A DNA stretch of 64,000 nt from Papaver somniferum (taxonomy: Eukaryota; Streptophyta; Magnoliopsida; Ranunculales; Papaveraceae): positions 33,380,442 through 33,444,441 of the forward strand of contig NC_039367.1 in NCBI RefSeq assembly GCF_003573695.1, given 5' to 3'. The notes below the pieces were generated by a model. That model did not search any database. It was not told the DNA's origin and was given only the letters and a program-made list of their open reading frames with translations. The translations under genes and the position numbers were made by a program. Of the stretch, positions 12,600-23,551 are shown one piece after another. Numbering within the stretch: position 1 is the stretch's first letter; every line of letters begins with the position of its first letter.

Positions 12600-13170
12600 A
12601 ATAATTATTTTTTTTTCTACCGAATATGAACATTCGGTAGGAAATGAACTAACTCTATCTACGAATACAACTCATTCGGCAGATAAACATATGTATTGTC
12701 TACCGAAACTGCATCAATTGTAATTCAGGAAACTCTACTTTAAACCCAATATAATCGGAAGAAAATTCATAATATAGTTTCCCGAATATAACATATTCAA
12801 ACACACAATAAAACATTTACCTACCGAATGAGGAACATTTGGACACAGGAGAGTCTGAGTTTTTCACCCTATATAATCGGAAGAAAAACAAACACATGTA
12901 CATCCGAATACCCAATATTCATAAGACAAACAAAAACTTAACCTACCGAATATGCAATATTTGGACACAGTAGAGCCTGAATTGTTCACCCTGAATAATC
13001 ATAGGACAAGTTTAATTATCCATTCCCGAATACATCATATTCAGAAGGAAATAGAAAACGTATCTTTCGAATACTCACATTGGGGAGACTTAAATATATG
13101 ATTTCTGTCGAATATGCTTTATTTGGTAAACAAAAAGCTCTAAATTGTTAATCATATTTTCTTCCGAATA
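12600..13170. repeat. TTCGG motif array inside a PMD intron
   Basis: The intron between 12537 and 13214 (acceptor ATATATACAG, donor CTGCAG/GTTTTT on the minus strand) is packed with words such as CTACCGAAT, CATTCGGTAG, AATCGGAAG and CATTCGGCAG in both orientations. The exons on either side nearly lack them. This shows the motif is kept or spread only in non-coding parts of the element. Confidence 0.65.
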
Positions 13171-14205
13171 AGCATAATTATAATTATTAATGGAATAATA
13201 GAGATGATAAAAACCTGCAATAGAGACACGTTCCCTCCAACTTGGATGGTTGATCGCCTAGACGCCTTTCTCAATTCTTTCATCAAGTATGCATGGCATG
13301 CCGTGCCCCAAGAGTAATCACCGACTTGATGGAGATGATCAAGAAGTTTTATAAGGTTGGCATAGATCCGGTTTATAGTAGTATTGGGAAAAGTGATACA
13401 TCCCAATACACAAAGGAGATAGGCGGTGGACGCGTGGTTCACCTGCTCATTGGTTAACGTTCCATTCTTTTCTTTATCCAAGGTGTCTCGATACATATCC
13501 ATCAATTTGGAAATGTTGATCTGTCTAGTTATGTAACTTGCATGCCTCGAAAACTCAATTGTTGTTGTCTCGTCATCCTAACCTAAACACTTTTTAGTTA
13601 GAACATAAAGTTGTGTCCGGCTTAACTGCTTTGTGTAGTTTAACTTCACAGATGTGCCTTGGACAGAGAGGTTAAGAATATGCACAACATCATCTGAGGT
13701 AATTGTCATTTCCCCAAAAGGCATGTGTAAGATGTCGTTCTCAAGATACAATCTCTCCACAAACGCAGATATAGCCACACGGTCATGTTCAAACAATGAG
13801 TTCTCGACAGCAGTAGACAACCCCGAATTGGCTATAATCCTTTAAAACCTTTCACATTCACCGGATAAAGGACAATCCATCATTTTTATTGTTGGAGCGG
13901 TGGGTTTGAGCATATGAACAACATCTTTATGATACTATTAAACACACGAGAAATGTTTAGAGTAAATATTATGATAGAACACATAGAGTTAATAAAAAAG
14001 ATACGATTATTATTACCTCGGTTTCGTATATATCTCTGGCCCAAGAGTCTTTGTATCCAAATAACAATCTTACTCCATCCTCTGGTAGCCCAAGGATTAC
14101 GCCTTGTGGAATATCCTTCACCTTCAAGTGATTAGGGACAAGATGTGATGCTTTCTTAGCAATATCCTTCTTTTCACCTTGTACACCTCTTTTGCCTTTC
14201 TTGGT

Positions 14206-14286
14206 ACCACTTGGTTGTCCTCCTTATTGGGTACCACTTGGTTGTCCTCCTTCTTGGGTGCTACTTGGTTGTCCTTCTTCTTGTAC
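14206..14286 (-). repeat. 27-bp minisatellite coding for DNQVVP repeats
   Basis: Three consecutive 27-bp units (ACCACTTGGTTGTCCTCCTT plus seven bases on the plus strand) encode nine-residue repeats of the KEDNQVVPN type in the PMD low-complexity exon. The period is a multiple of three. The frame is lost just downstream near 14205, on the minus-strand 3' side of the array. Confidence 0.8.
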
Positions 14287-14639
14287 TCTTGGAACTGGAA
14301 CAATTTCATCTTGCGGTTGTGGAGCACTTGCTTCTTGAGTGCCTTGTAGAGCAGTTGCTTGGGGAGTGCCTTTGTGGAGCACTTGCTTCTTGTTCCTTCT
14401 GGAACATTTGTATTTTTACCTTCTAATGTGACATGTGGAGCACTTGGTTCTTGACCTTCCTGAGTGCCTTGTGTTGCACTTGGTTCTACACCTTTATCTT
14501 GATCATTTGAAGTTTCCTTAGCACTCCTTTCTCTCCTAGCACTAGTCGACACTTTCTTACTTCCTTTTACACGAGCCCTAAGTCAGGTTGCTTAGCTCGA
14601 CTTTTCCTAAACAACAAAGTAAAGAACAATAGTTTTAAA

Positions 14640-15240
14640 AACTACACAATCGGAAGACAAAATAAAACTACAATACCCGAATGAACACATTTGGAAGTAA
14701 AAATAAAATCACTATCCCCGAATACACAGTATTCGGATGGTAAAACAAATATTATCTACCGAATATGCATCCATTGAAGTTCAGGAAACTCTTAAGTTTA
14801 TAGCCTATATAATCAGACGTAAAAAATTATGTTTTCAACCGAATATATTATGGCCCCAAAATGTTTTCAATTTGAAGAGTTTACATTCGGAAGTATATCA
14901 CATACGATAAACTTATGAATATACACGGGCCCCAAAATGAGATTTTTCCAAAATCACCATTTATGACTATTTATCAAAAGATACATTCGGTAGTAACCTA
15001 ATTTACGAATACTATGTCTCTACATCAATACATTCAGATGTAAATAAAAAACCTTAACCGCCGAATGAATCCATCAAAAGTTACAGGATGGTTCTCGACA
15101 TTCGGAAGTAAACCTAAACAACTAGCCCGAATACTCTCGATGTTCTTCAGAATTAAAGAACACGACTACATTCGGAAGTCTACAAAACATGCATATCTCC
15201 CGAATCTGGTTAAAATCAGAAAACCTTAGATTTTTTTTAG
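14640..15240. repeat. Right-hand TTCGG motif array (PMD first intron)
   Basis: At least ten copies of ATTCGGAAGT / CCGAATA-type words occur here, for example CATTCGGAAG near 14884, 15099 and 15170, ATTCGGATGG near 14729 and TACCGAATAT near 14757. It mirrors the left subterminal array at 4660-5690. It sits in the first intron of the minus-strand PMD gene. Confidence 0.65.
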
Positions 15241-15702
15241 CGATTCGTCGAATTGAAGCGACATAAACCCAAAAATTGATAGAAGCTTACCTAATTGGAT
15301 CCATCTGGTGTTTGACTTTCAGATTCGGCGCCATCAACTACTCCAACCGCTGCATCTCCTTCGTCGTCGTCGTCTTCATGGTGTTCTTCGTGTTCTTCAC
15401 GACTAATCTATTTGTTTCGATCTTGTTTGGGTTTGTTAGTTCTAACCATCGTTATATAGAAGAATCGACGATGTTTTTTCGGCGGCTCAACGCTTAATAA
15501 ATTCAAATGAAGAACGAGGGAGAAACATTTTTTCTCTCCACAATCGGGAGACAAGAAAAGGAGGAGAGGAAGAAGTGAAACTGATTTTGAAATGAAATTT
15601 TAGTTTTGGTTCTTAGGTTTTATTACTACAAGGGTATTTTGGTAACTTCAGGACTCCTATATGGTATCCCTTAACTAGTGTCCTTGGATGGGTATAACCT
15701 GA

Positions 15703-15738
15703 TGGCCCCTAAATCCTTTTCAGTGACCCCTAAAAATG
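15703..15738 (-). repeat. Right terminal inverted repeat of the MULE
   Basis: On the minus strand this reads CATTTTTAGGGGTCAC then TGAAAAGGATTTAGGGGCCA, the partner of the left end. The flanking bases outside (TGGATTGGA here, TTAACTTGG at the left) do not form an obvious target duplication. Confidence 0.75.
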
Positions 15739-16800
15739 TGGATTGGATTAAGACGTTGGGGCCTGAATTTTTCTATTCAAGTATTCTTATGTGGAGGTTC
15801 TCGATTAGCACGAATTTCAGTTGGAAAACATAAGTTCTTAACGGGGAAAAATATCACTATTCAACATCCACCAAAAGAGTAAGAAATTTTTTTGCAACCA
15901 TGGACACATCATGGATACTGGTTAGGGTTTAGACGTTGATATGGTTCTAAACCCTAAACCCTCAAACACGAAATTGAAGCCTGATCCTGAAACCTCAAAT
16001 ACTAAATTGAAGGAAATCATTGTTGTCCTTGCTTACCAGCTCCAACGTTGTTGTTTTGAAATGCAGACAATAGTGTCTTTTTAACGAAGTTGCAGACAAA
16101 GAGGATATAGGGCTGCGTCCTTAGTATGTGTGTTTCGATTGTACCACGTAAGAAACTTATACATAATTTTCTATATTCTAGAGGTCCGAACAGTAGCCGG
16201 AACTAGAAATCAAATGTGGGAGTGGATCGAATGCTAATCGGCTTGATTTGTTTTTGTTGCAAAATCTAAGTATTTTTGGCCTTTGGACCTGGCTAAAGCC
16301 AAGAGAATTCAATTCTCAATTCCGCCCCCGCGTCCGAATGAACCAAGTATGTTAATAAAACAGGAGTAGGTTTTTCTTATTTACTTGCAATTCATGGGCT
16401 TATAATGGCGACAGATAGACCATGGATCAATATAGACTCCGATTTGCTTTAATTTTAGTCTACCATTACGGTGAGTTTAGAAAAAGGGACTTTATATTAT
16501 TTATTGTTGTGATGTGACAAAAACATTTGGTAAAATATAGACTAAAGTCGACGCTGTAAAAAATGATCAAATTGTGTTTAAAAAATAAGTTCGACTATTG
16601 ATGCCTCTTTGATAAAACTTGGTAAAGGAACTTTCTTACTGTGAACCTATTTCCAACTATGATGCTAGTAACAAATACCAAAAAAATCTTGTTGCATATT
16701 CACAGAGTAGTCCTCATAATTCTTGTGTCTCTCACACCCAAAAGTTACGCTCCTAAGATTCTTCCAATGCCTCTTTGATGATCACTCACTTACACTTACT
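15739..16800. other. Unassigned DNA right of the MULE
   Basis: No gene or repeat family recognised. A short AAACCCTAAACCCT-like patch near 15940-15960 is too brief to be telomeric. Motif content changes sharply from the MULE, which supports its right end at 15738. Confidence 0.4.
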
Positions 16801-16804
16801 AATT

Positions 16805-17165
16805 TTTGGGGTTATTTTTGTTACCCCTCCCGTAAAGATTCTTAATTTGCATTACCTTCCGTTTATTAATAAAATAAACAAAACCTCATCTCATCAATAA
16901 TTACGTTTATTCCAAGTTAGCTGACTCATCACTAACTTACACGTGATTTTTGTTTGTTTGGGGATAATTTGCGTAACGTCCCCTGTAAAAATTGATAATT
17001 TACATTACCTCCCCTACAAAAAAACACGTGTAAGTTAGTGTTGAGTCAGTTAACATGGAATAGACGGAATTATTGACGATGAGAAATTTCGTTAATTTTA
17101 TTTATATAGGGGATGTAATTTGCATTACCAATCTTTATAGGAGAGATAATGCAAATTATCCATTA
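16805..17165. mobile_element. Fold-back MITE
   Basis: About 360 bp forms a long imperfect inverted repeat. The inner arms are AAGTTAGCTGACTCATCACT followed by AACTTACACGTG at 16914-16945, and CACGTGTAAGTTAGTG followed by TTGAGTCAGTTAAC at about 17025-17055. The outer arms are GGGGTTATTTTTGTTACCCC then TAAAGATT at 16808 and, reversed, TAAAGATT then GGTAATGCAAATTA near 17105-17165. No coding capacity. The repeated internal words TAATTTGCATTACC and CCCCTATA recur in both arms. A clear target duplication was not found, so the superfamily is open. Confidence 0.75.
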
Positions 17166-18223
17166 GTTTTTTTATATAAAACTTTCTTATCTTCCCTCCC
17201 CCTCCTATTTGGTGTTGCCCTGGTGTTGCCCCGGCATCCTTGTTTGTCTTCCAACAATCATACGTAGCTGCATTCTCGGTTTTGGTTCAATTTTATTAGT
17301 CTTCTCGGATTATCCCGACAATGTCTTGCTGCAGGAACTCTCTCAACCTCCCAATTGTCAATTAGTTTAAAGTTTGTGTTGCCCTCTTAGCATAATCAAA
17401 AGTTGGAGATAGATTGTTGTTGCAATTCACATTGTTCCTTTCTCATTTGGAATTTTCTCTCTTTTAATCTTCTTTCCTCTTTGGGTTTAACTGTATGTGT
17501 TTCTTAAATTATCGCACTAGCCCCCCTACATATTACTCGTAAAGGTGTAATGCATATTCAAAGTATCTGGTTGAACGTCTTTTCCCTTGGTTTGTCGATA
17601 CCTCTTCACATTCACACGCTTCTCGATAATTCCTGTTTTCATTCATACTCCATAGTTTTCTAACCCGTTAACTGCGTTCAATATTTCCGTTAAGAGGTTA
17701 ATGTGTTGTTCACCTGCTTTGGGTATAGCAGTAAGTACTTGTGATTTTGAAAGGTATGCAAGAGGCAACACCTACTAAAAGCATAGGAGTTTAACTCGTT
17801 AGAAGGACTTGCTAGGTTGGGGGGCTTGGAGTTCGAACTTGGAACTTGAAACTTGGAACAATACTTGGATAAACTTAACCGAGTCTTAGAATTTCTTTGA
17901 TCTTATATATTTCTACTAACACGACTTATACCTAATTAAAATTAAAAAATTAACATTATCATGTATTGATTAAGAACATCAATATGATTAAAACTATGTA
18001 TAAGTTCAACATAACATGCATTTCACACTGAAGTAACTAAAAAAAAAGTTTGAAATTGGCTTAAAAATCGCCTAAACTCGATCGATTTGTTCGCTCGAAC
18101 TCGAGATCGGATGGAAATTGAAAATCGTCAAGGCCATTTAGTGAGTAACGGTTAACCGCTTGGAGACGGATTTCGACTAATTTGATTGAAAGGCATCATG
18201 GCTAGCTAGGTATTTACTATTAG
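17166..18223. other. Unassigned DNA between MITE and LTR element
   Basis: No gene, RNA or mobile-element end was recognised. Frames are short and closed on both strands. Confidence 0.4.
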
Positions 18224-20775
18224 TTTGGGGGTACTAAAATACACCACCAACTTTTTCTTAGGAAACGTATATGGACAAACTTAAATACAATTCCGAGAGT
18301 TCAACTTAATGAATCTCAATCAAGGAATAATATTTAGAGTTATCTCTCTCTCTTGTTGTTAGAACGTTTACAGAATTGATCCGTAAACCTAACTACACAT
18401 AGAGTTCTTGGACGGTACCAAAGAACAATGTCCAAGGATCAATCATGTTTTTTCCAACTAACAAGGTTGGCCCTAGCAACTGTGATTGATGAGTGCACAA
18501 CTTGTGATATTTCAATTATAAAGATAAACAATATAATATGGAAAAATAAATAACACAGAAAACGAGGAAACCGCAAATGTAGAAAAAATTCGGGACCTAG
18601 TATATATTGAACACTAAACTGTATTAAGCCGCTACAGACGCTGGTCTACTATCACTTAACTTTGATATGGTTGAGCCCGAACTCAACCTCCCACTGATTC
18701 AGGTACAGTCGCTCTCCTTACGCCTCTTGAATCCCAACAGGACCCTATGCAATTGATTCCCTTAGACGATCTCACCCACGACTAAGAGTTGATTCAACTC
18801 AATTGAAGATTTTAAACCAAATCTTCCTCCCACAGATTAAGCCTATATTTGATTTCCTGATTTATGACCTAAATGGATGATCAAATCAAACAATAGATTC
18901 AGGTGATGGAAATCGACAGCAACTTAGACAAGAATCTAGCTATCCTCAAAATCCGGACTTGAGCAACCTAAGTGCAGCCTAGATTATTATTCACCTCACA
19001 AGTATAAAACTTGTGGAATCAACAAAGTATGAGACGAATAGACTTTTTTGATTAATATCTATCCTTATTGATGGAGAAAGCTCTACGAACAATCAAGATC
19101 AGGATACTCAAGTTATCACGATAAAAGATAATTAGACCTGGCTTCACGAATCCCAGTGAAGTCTTTGTCATCGTTAAACCTTAAAATGGATTATGGAGAG
19201 GACGACTCTAGACACAACTAGGGCACACCAAAAAGTAGTGTCAGGATTCAAAAATCCCAGTTGCCAAGAGTTCCCCTTATATAGACTTCAAAGCCTAGGT
19301 TGCTTTAGATTTAACCTAAGATATCTTTGGAACCAAGCAAACAATATCCACCATTAGATGAACGCTTTGAATCTTAATCACATATACAAGATATACACTA
19401 TGGTTAGGTAAAACGTACACGAACCATGTACAAAAACTATGTTCAACATGGTTAGCTGAAACTAGCCGATTTGAACTTAAAATCTTAACACTAATTTTCA
19501 TGTTCACTGGAACATTAATATTGAGTCACAATCATGTGATCAAATGAGTCTAGTGTTAATTAGAGAAATAATCAAATGCAAATTACTTCATAGAAATAAT
19601 TTAACGACAATTAAATCATAATCGACATTGTTTGTAGATGTACAAAGTACAATTACTTGAATCATTCGTGAATTGGCTGAGTCACAGTGTGCAGACCAGT
19701 TTGCGAACTTATATGCAATTACCGAGTTCTGGATTCTATAGAGCTTTTAAATTCATAAACCGGTTTGCAAACTTATGCAATTACCAAGTTCTGGACTCTA
19801 CAGAACTTTTCAGTTCACGTATCGGTTTTCAAACTTTGAACAACTCAATGTTCCGGATTATACAAAAAATCTTAGTTCACGTACCGGTTTGCAAACATAA
19901 GACCTTTGACTGTTCTGGAGTTCACAGAACATCCATCTTGCGTATCCGTTTGGGTACCAAACTGGTTCTAGAACATAGAACTGTTTTGGCTCGCATACAA
20001 ATTTGATTATTTTAACCTGGTTCCCTTACCACAGTTCCATACTGGTTTGTTACGAATATATATATACCTATTTGGATTACGAAACAAACATATTTTCCCA
20101 TGATGTACATACTAATATGCATATCACACAAATCTAAAAGTAAATATATAGCTACTCTGCTACGTCTACGAATACATGTAATACGGCTTCCGACGTATAA
20201 CCGTTTTCTCAGTTTGTAATACTGATAGCACTGTCTTGTATTACGAATATAGTAGTTTTGTATTTCTCTAAATCAATTCGAAACATTCTTTAATAACAAC
20301 AATGACACATATCATTGTTCCAGGATATTTCGAATGATAAACTTGAATCATGGTTTGGTTCCTAACAATAAATTTTTCTCTGAATTTGATCAAGTATGAA
20401 CAAATTTTCAATAAGCTTATTCATTATATTTTGAGAAATTCTTAAACCAAATTATTATTTCTCGAATCGAAATTCTTGTCTTATGCAAGATAGTACAATT
20501 AGTTATGCGACAATTGTCTCAAGGATAGAAAGGTGATTATAACTTGAGAAATAGGTGGTTCAGTCTTCACTTACCTTTTGTCGATGAAATTTTTGGTTGA
20601 TCTTCGCCTTCAAACGGTAGAACATAAATCATGATTGGCTCGTTTCTCAACTCCACTATCCTAGATCGAGAATTAACTAATTTTATACTAGAAAGCAAGA
20701 TATAGTTTTGACAATTAAATTTGACAAAGCTTGATACATCAACACTTGTGAGTTCGACCGAGCAATGCTCTAACA
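18224..20775 (-). repeat. 3' LTR of the large LTR element
   Basis: On the plus strand it runs from TTTGGGGGTACTAAAATACA to GAGCAATGCTCTAACA. It contains the family landmarks AACGAGGAAACCGCAAATG near 18562 and GGGACCTAG near 18592. A CTATATAAG box lies at 19276-19284 on the minus strand. It aligns end to end with 26040-28593. Confidence 0.8.
19276..19284 (-). promoter_or_regulatory. TATA box in the 3' LTR
   Basis: CTATATAAG on the minus strand. The same word sits at the equivalent position (27103-27111) of the partner LTR, which is the copy that would drive the element. A degraded CTATAAAAG is present in the third LTR near 29965. Confidence 0.5.
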
Positions 20776-20788
20776 ATCTCTCCCTTTG
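20776..20788 (-). promoter_or_regulatory. Polypurine tract of the large LTR element
   Basis: On the minus strand the purine run AAAGGGAGAGAT ends at the TGTTAGAGC start of the 3' LTR. Its position and strand agree with the primer site at the other end. Confidence 0.6.
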
Positions 20789-20789
20789 T

Positions 20790-22097
20790 CAATTGTAGTG
20801 ACAAAACTATTTAATACATATGGATAACAAAAATAAAGTTTTGAAAAACTCCTCGATCCACCATGTCTTCTTGATTACCTTGGTTTCTCCAACTCTCCTT
20901 GAGCTCTTCATTATTTCTAGTTGTAATGATTATGAACGTGTTCAACTCAGCATTGTTGTTGTTGAAGAACCGATTCCGTAGTGATAACAACTTTTTGAAA
21001 GAAAATATTCTCAATCGTTTTTATGTAGAATTATAATATTAATATCTTCACTTAAAAGTTCAATTGAATCTCAACTATGAAGTAATACTATGATGATATG
21101 TTTCTCTCCTTAATCAATAGTTACATCTTTTGTTTAACATGTAAACCTATTGGTTAAATGATCCACCCCCTTACATAATGGCCCGTAAACCATATGTATG
21201 TAGTATGAAACTACTAAATAATTCTTCCCTTTTTTGTCAATAAAATTAACATAGGTACGAAAATTGCATTATCATAATGAATACAACCAAAAGATATCTC
21301 AAGCTTAAGGAAGATGGAGATACTACATATTAACATAGTTAAAATGAAACTCCTCATATCAACTTATTTAGATGACATCACATAGTAATAAATACTTAGC
21401 GATCATCCTAGGAGATTAAAAAGATACAAGCATCAGTTTTATAATTCCACAACCACACTCCCCACAAATATATAACAATTAAGCACCAGTTTATTTAAGA
21501 ACTCTCCCCCATAAAATTTCATTCCCGAGAGAACAACATGAGTGACCTTACTTTCATGAAAAATAAGGATTTGTGGACACTAACAAATCACAAAGATTTG
21601 TATCCAAAGTATCTATATAAATTAATATCAAGGCCATTTACAAACAACGAGAGAATTTTACTCGATTTTACTTAACATAAGAGAATCTTATGCAATGTGT
21701 CAAGCAGCGAAACAAAAAAGTGTGATCACAAAAAGATCAATACTGCGAGAAAAATCTCAAAGAGTTTGTTTTATTTTCCGTTTATAAAAATACAATAGAT
21801 TTAACTTCTGAGCATATATGAATTATTAGCTTGATTCACAAGAACGTAAATGCACAAATATTTCATTAGAATTTTACAATAATTAAACCAATAATGATTA
21901 CATACTAAAATTTCATCTTCCAACAACTCTAGAATTTAATAAATAAATCTAAAAAACATGCAAGATAAAAAACGTTGGAAATATCTATGTGTAATCACAA
22001 TCTTTGCTATACCAAAACCCTAGTTATCCTTCTCAAGAATAAGATCCTCAAAAGAAGTTTCCTAGAAAAAAAGAAAAAGATAGAAGAAATTAAATAA
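20790..22097. other. Non-coding 3' internal part of the large LTR element
   Basis: AT-rich sequence between the extra ORF and the 3' LTR. Frames are short on both strands. No reverse transcriptase or RNase H remnant could be recognised. Confidence 0.45.
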
Positions 22098-22395
22098 ACT
22101 CGATTTTTCCAAACACTTCATCGGTTTTGAGACCCTTGAACTTGTCATCAATTGTATCCACAAGCTCCTTATAGAAAATATACTCATTGAGTAGTTCACG
22201 AACATGAGATTTCATGAGAACAAGGTCAGCTGAAAAAAAAATTAACTCAGTTTTTAACATGTCCAAACTCTATGGCGTTTAAACAAGTTCTAGTTTAACT
22301 TCTTCAAATTGTTTAAGGAAATCATAAACAACATCAGCAGAAATCATCTCTTCTCGTTTAACATTTTGATTATCATAAGCAAAGTAGCAGTTCAC

Positions 22396-23058
22396 TGATA
22401 CATGTGTATCTTCCTCTCTTCAGGAACCACTGATCCTCAAGAAGGATTGAGTATACAATTGTAAGTTATGGAAGAAATACTGATTTTTAGGCAGTATTCT
22501 TAGATAAGGAAATACTCCTAAACAAGGTAATTTTCCCAGATAAAGAAATATACAAGGTAATATTTCTAGATAAGGAAACATATACTTAGAAAAGGAATTC
22601 TTCCTAGATTAGGAATATTCCTAAACAAGGTAATATTCCTAAATAAGGAAATATACCTAGAAAAGGAATTTGTCATAGATAAGGAAATAAATTTCTAAAA
22701 GGATCGGGAAACCGTTAAATCTATAAATAAAGATGTTTAGCTCATAGCTAAGACATCTAGAGTGTGGTTTGTGATACAGACACACCAAGATCATAGTGGG
22801 AGGTTTGTGAGACAAATCACCTAGAGATAAGTTTGTGAGGTAATTAATTATTGTAAAAGCAAGCTTAGAAAATAATTTAAGGTTATTTACCTAGAGAGAT
22901 TGTGAGGGTAACAAAGAGAGAGTTGTAATAGTTTTCTTGTTCATAATCTAGAGAATATATATTTTCTTCGAAACTGGTTTCCAATGTGTTATGTTTTCTA
23001 GTTCTGAATTCCGCTTCTACAATAGTAGTCACCAAAGCACAGAGATCACTACGTACCA
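22396..23058 (+). repeat. Left LTR of the small LTR element
   Basis: 663 bp with TATAAATA at 22722-22729. The U3 part (about 22490-22690) is a run of AAGGAATATTCCTA / CTAGATAAGGAAAT words, about 15-30 bp apart, which partly self-complement. The LTR is by eye clearly homologous to the right copy over its whole length, with scattered differences. Confidence 0.9.
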
Positions 23059-23060
23059 AG

Positions 23061-23072
23061 TTGGTATCAGAG
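23061..23072 (+). promoter_or_regulatory. Primer-binding site of the small LTR element
   Basis: TTGGTATCAGAG, complementary to initiator Met tRNA, two bases after the left LTR end. Confidence 0.85.
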
Positions 23073-23109
23073 AAAGTTTCATTTCTTCTAGGGAATATTC
23101 CTGTGGTTT

Positions 23110-23175
23110 ATGGCTTCCACTCGATCTCTCTACAAAAATCTTGGTGAGGTACTCGAGAAGCAAGAAGACGTTTAA
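23110..23175 (+). pseudogene. Gag-start remnant of the small LTR element
   Basis: ATG 23110 opens a 21-codon frame (MASTRSLYKNLGEVLEKQED) ending in TAA. A second open stretch (23194-23475) encodes a lysine/glutamate-rich peptide. The last 60 bp before the purine tract resembles the closing part of a polyprotein, though no domain is intact. I read this as the joined ends of a parental element after internal deletion (inference). Confidence 0.45.
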
Positions 23176-23538
23176 AGAACAAGGGAACCAACGATGGGAA
23201 AGTCAGTTGATGATCCTAAGCAAAGGGAGCCACAAACTACGGAAGATAAGGTGGTTATGCTAGAAACAGACATGAAGTCTTATACACCCAAGCTGAAGAC
23301 GAAGAAAAAGACTACGTTTTTATCTGGTGTTTTAGAAGAAAAGGACAAGAAAGAAGAAGAACCACCCGAAGAAGATTGCATTATGGAACGAATAGTGACT
23401 ACGACAAGACGAGGAGATATGGTCGCTTTTCAAATTATACGTCAAGTTCAAGTTTCCAGCAAAGATAGATGGTAGGGTGAAAGGAACCCTCGAGTTCCTT
23501 AACCTCCAAATCTAACTTTCACAAGAGTTCAAGTTCTT

Positions 23539-23551
23539 GAATGGGGGCGCA
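23539..23551 (+). promoter_or_regulatory. Polypurine tract of the small LTR element
   Basis: GAATGGGGGCGCA abuts the right LTR start TGATACATG. Confidence 0.7.

Larger units (their letters stand above)
11541..15449 (-). pseudogene. Plant mobile domain (PMD, aminotransferase-like) gene, multi-exon and decayed
   Basis: Read right to left. Exon 1 (15449-15291) starts MVRTNK, has an acidic EEHEEHHEDDDDE stretch and ends at an AG/GTAAGC donor. A low-complexity exon (about 14600-14017) has three DNQVVP repeats and ends at GAG/GTAATA. The PMD core (about 13890-13215) carries HMPFGEMTITSDDVVHIL near 13720, the hallmark of the family. It continues with AYLLCVLGCITFPN and GDYSWGTACHAYL, ending at CTGCAG/GT. 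The next exon (12536 to about 11930) has EWRKGTPTGTKW, then LYFRPLWHPTWYVMY. The last (11825-11541) is a basic tail ending RKAKVKK. Breaks: TAG in exon 1 (near 15408), a frameshift near 14205, stops near 13842 and 13578, and a frameshift near 12432. PMD proteins of the MAIN/MAIL type act in plant gene silencing and occur in transposons; a role in this element is inferred. Confidence 0.8.
4559..15738. mobile_element. Mutator-like element (MULE) carrying OTU-transposase and plant mobile domain genes
   Basis: This is an 11.2-kb DNA transposon. Its ends are imperfect inverted repeats of about 35 bp that share CATTTTTA and TGAAAAGGATTTAGRGGCCA. Inside are a plus-strand transposase with FAR1-like zinc region, MULE transposase domain, SWIM-like motif and OTU-type protease (4870-8783), a small minus-strand gene (9594-10028), a 207-bp tandem repeat block, and a minus-strand plant mobile domain gene (11541-15449). 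All non-coding parts are rich in ATTCGGAAG/CTTCCGAAT motifs, which sets the element apart from its flanks. I could not find a convincing 8-10-bp target duplication. The main genes carry stops and frameshifts, so this copy is probably not autonomous now. The link of the two strands to one element is inferred from the shared motif and the ends. Confidence 0.8.

Noticed and set aside
14211..14426. Leucine/valine-rich plus-strand frame
   Set aside because: It is the antisense of the 27-bp coding minisatellite and low-complexity PMD exon.
15276..15497. Plus-strand 73-codon hydrophobic frame
   Set aside because: It is the reverse of the acidic first exon of the minus-strand PMD gene. Its hydrophobic look comes from reading GAA/GAC codons backwards.
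4549..15751. GATTAA on both sides of the MULE as a target duplication
   Set aside because: The two GATTAA words are at different distances from the ends (about 6 bp left, 7 bp right of other bases) and the rest of a 9-bp copy does not match.
15940..15965. AAACCCTAAACCCT, plant telomere-like repeat
   Set aside because: Fewer than three units with changes. Too short for telomeric DNA or an interstitial array.
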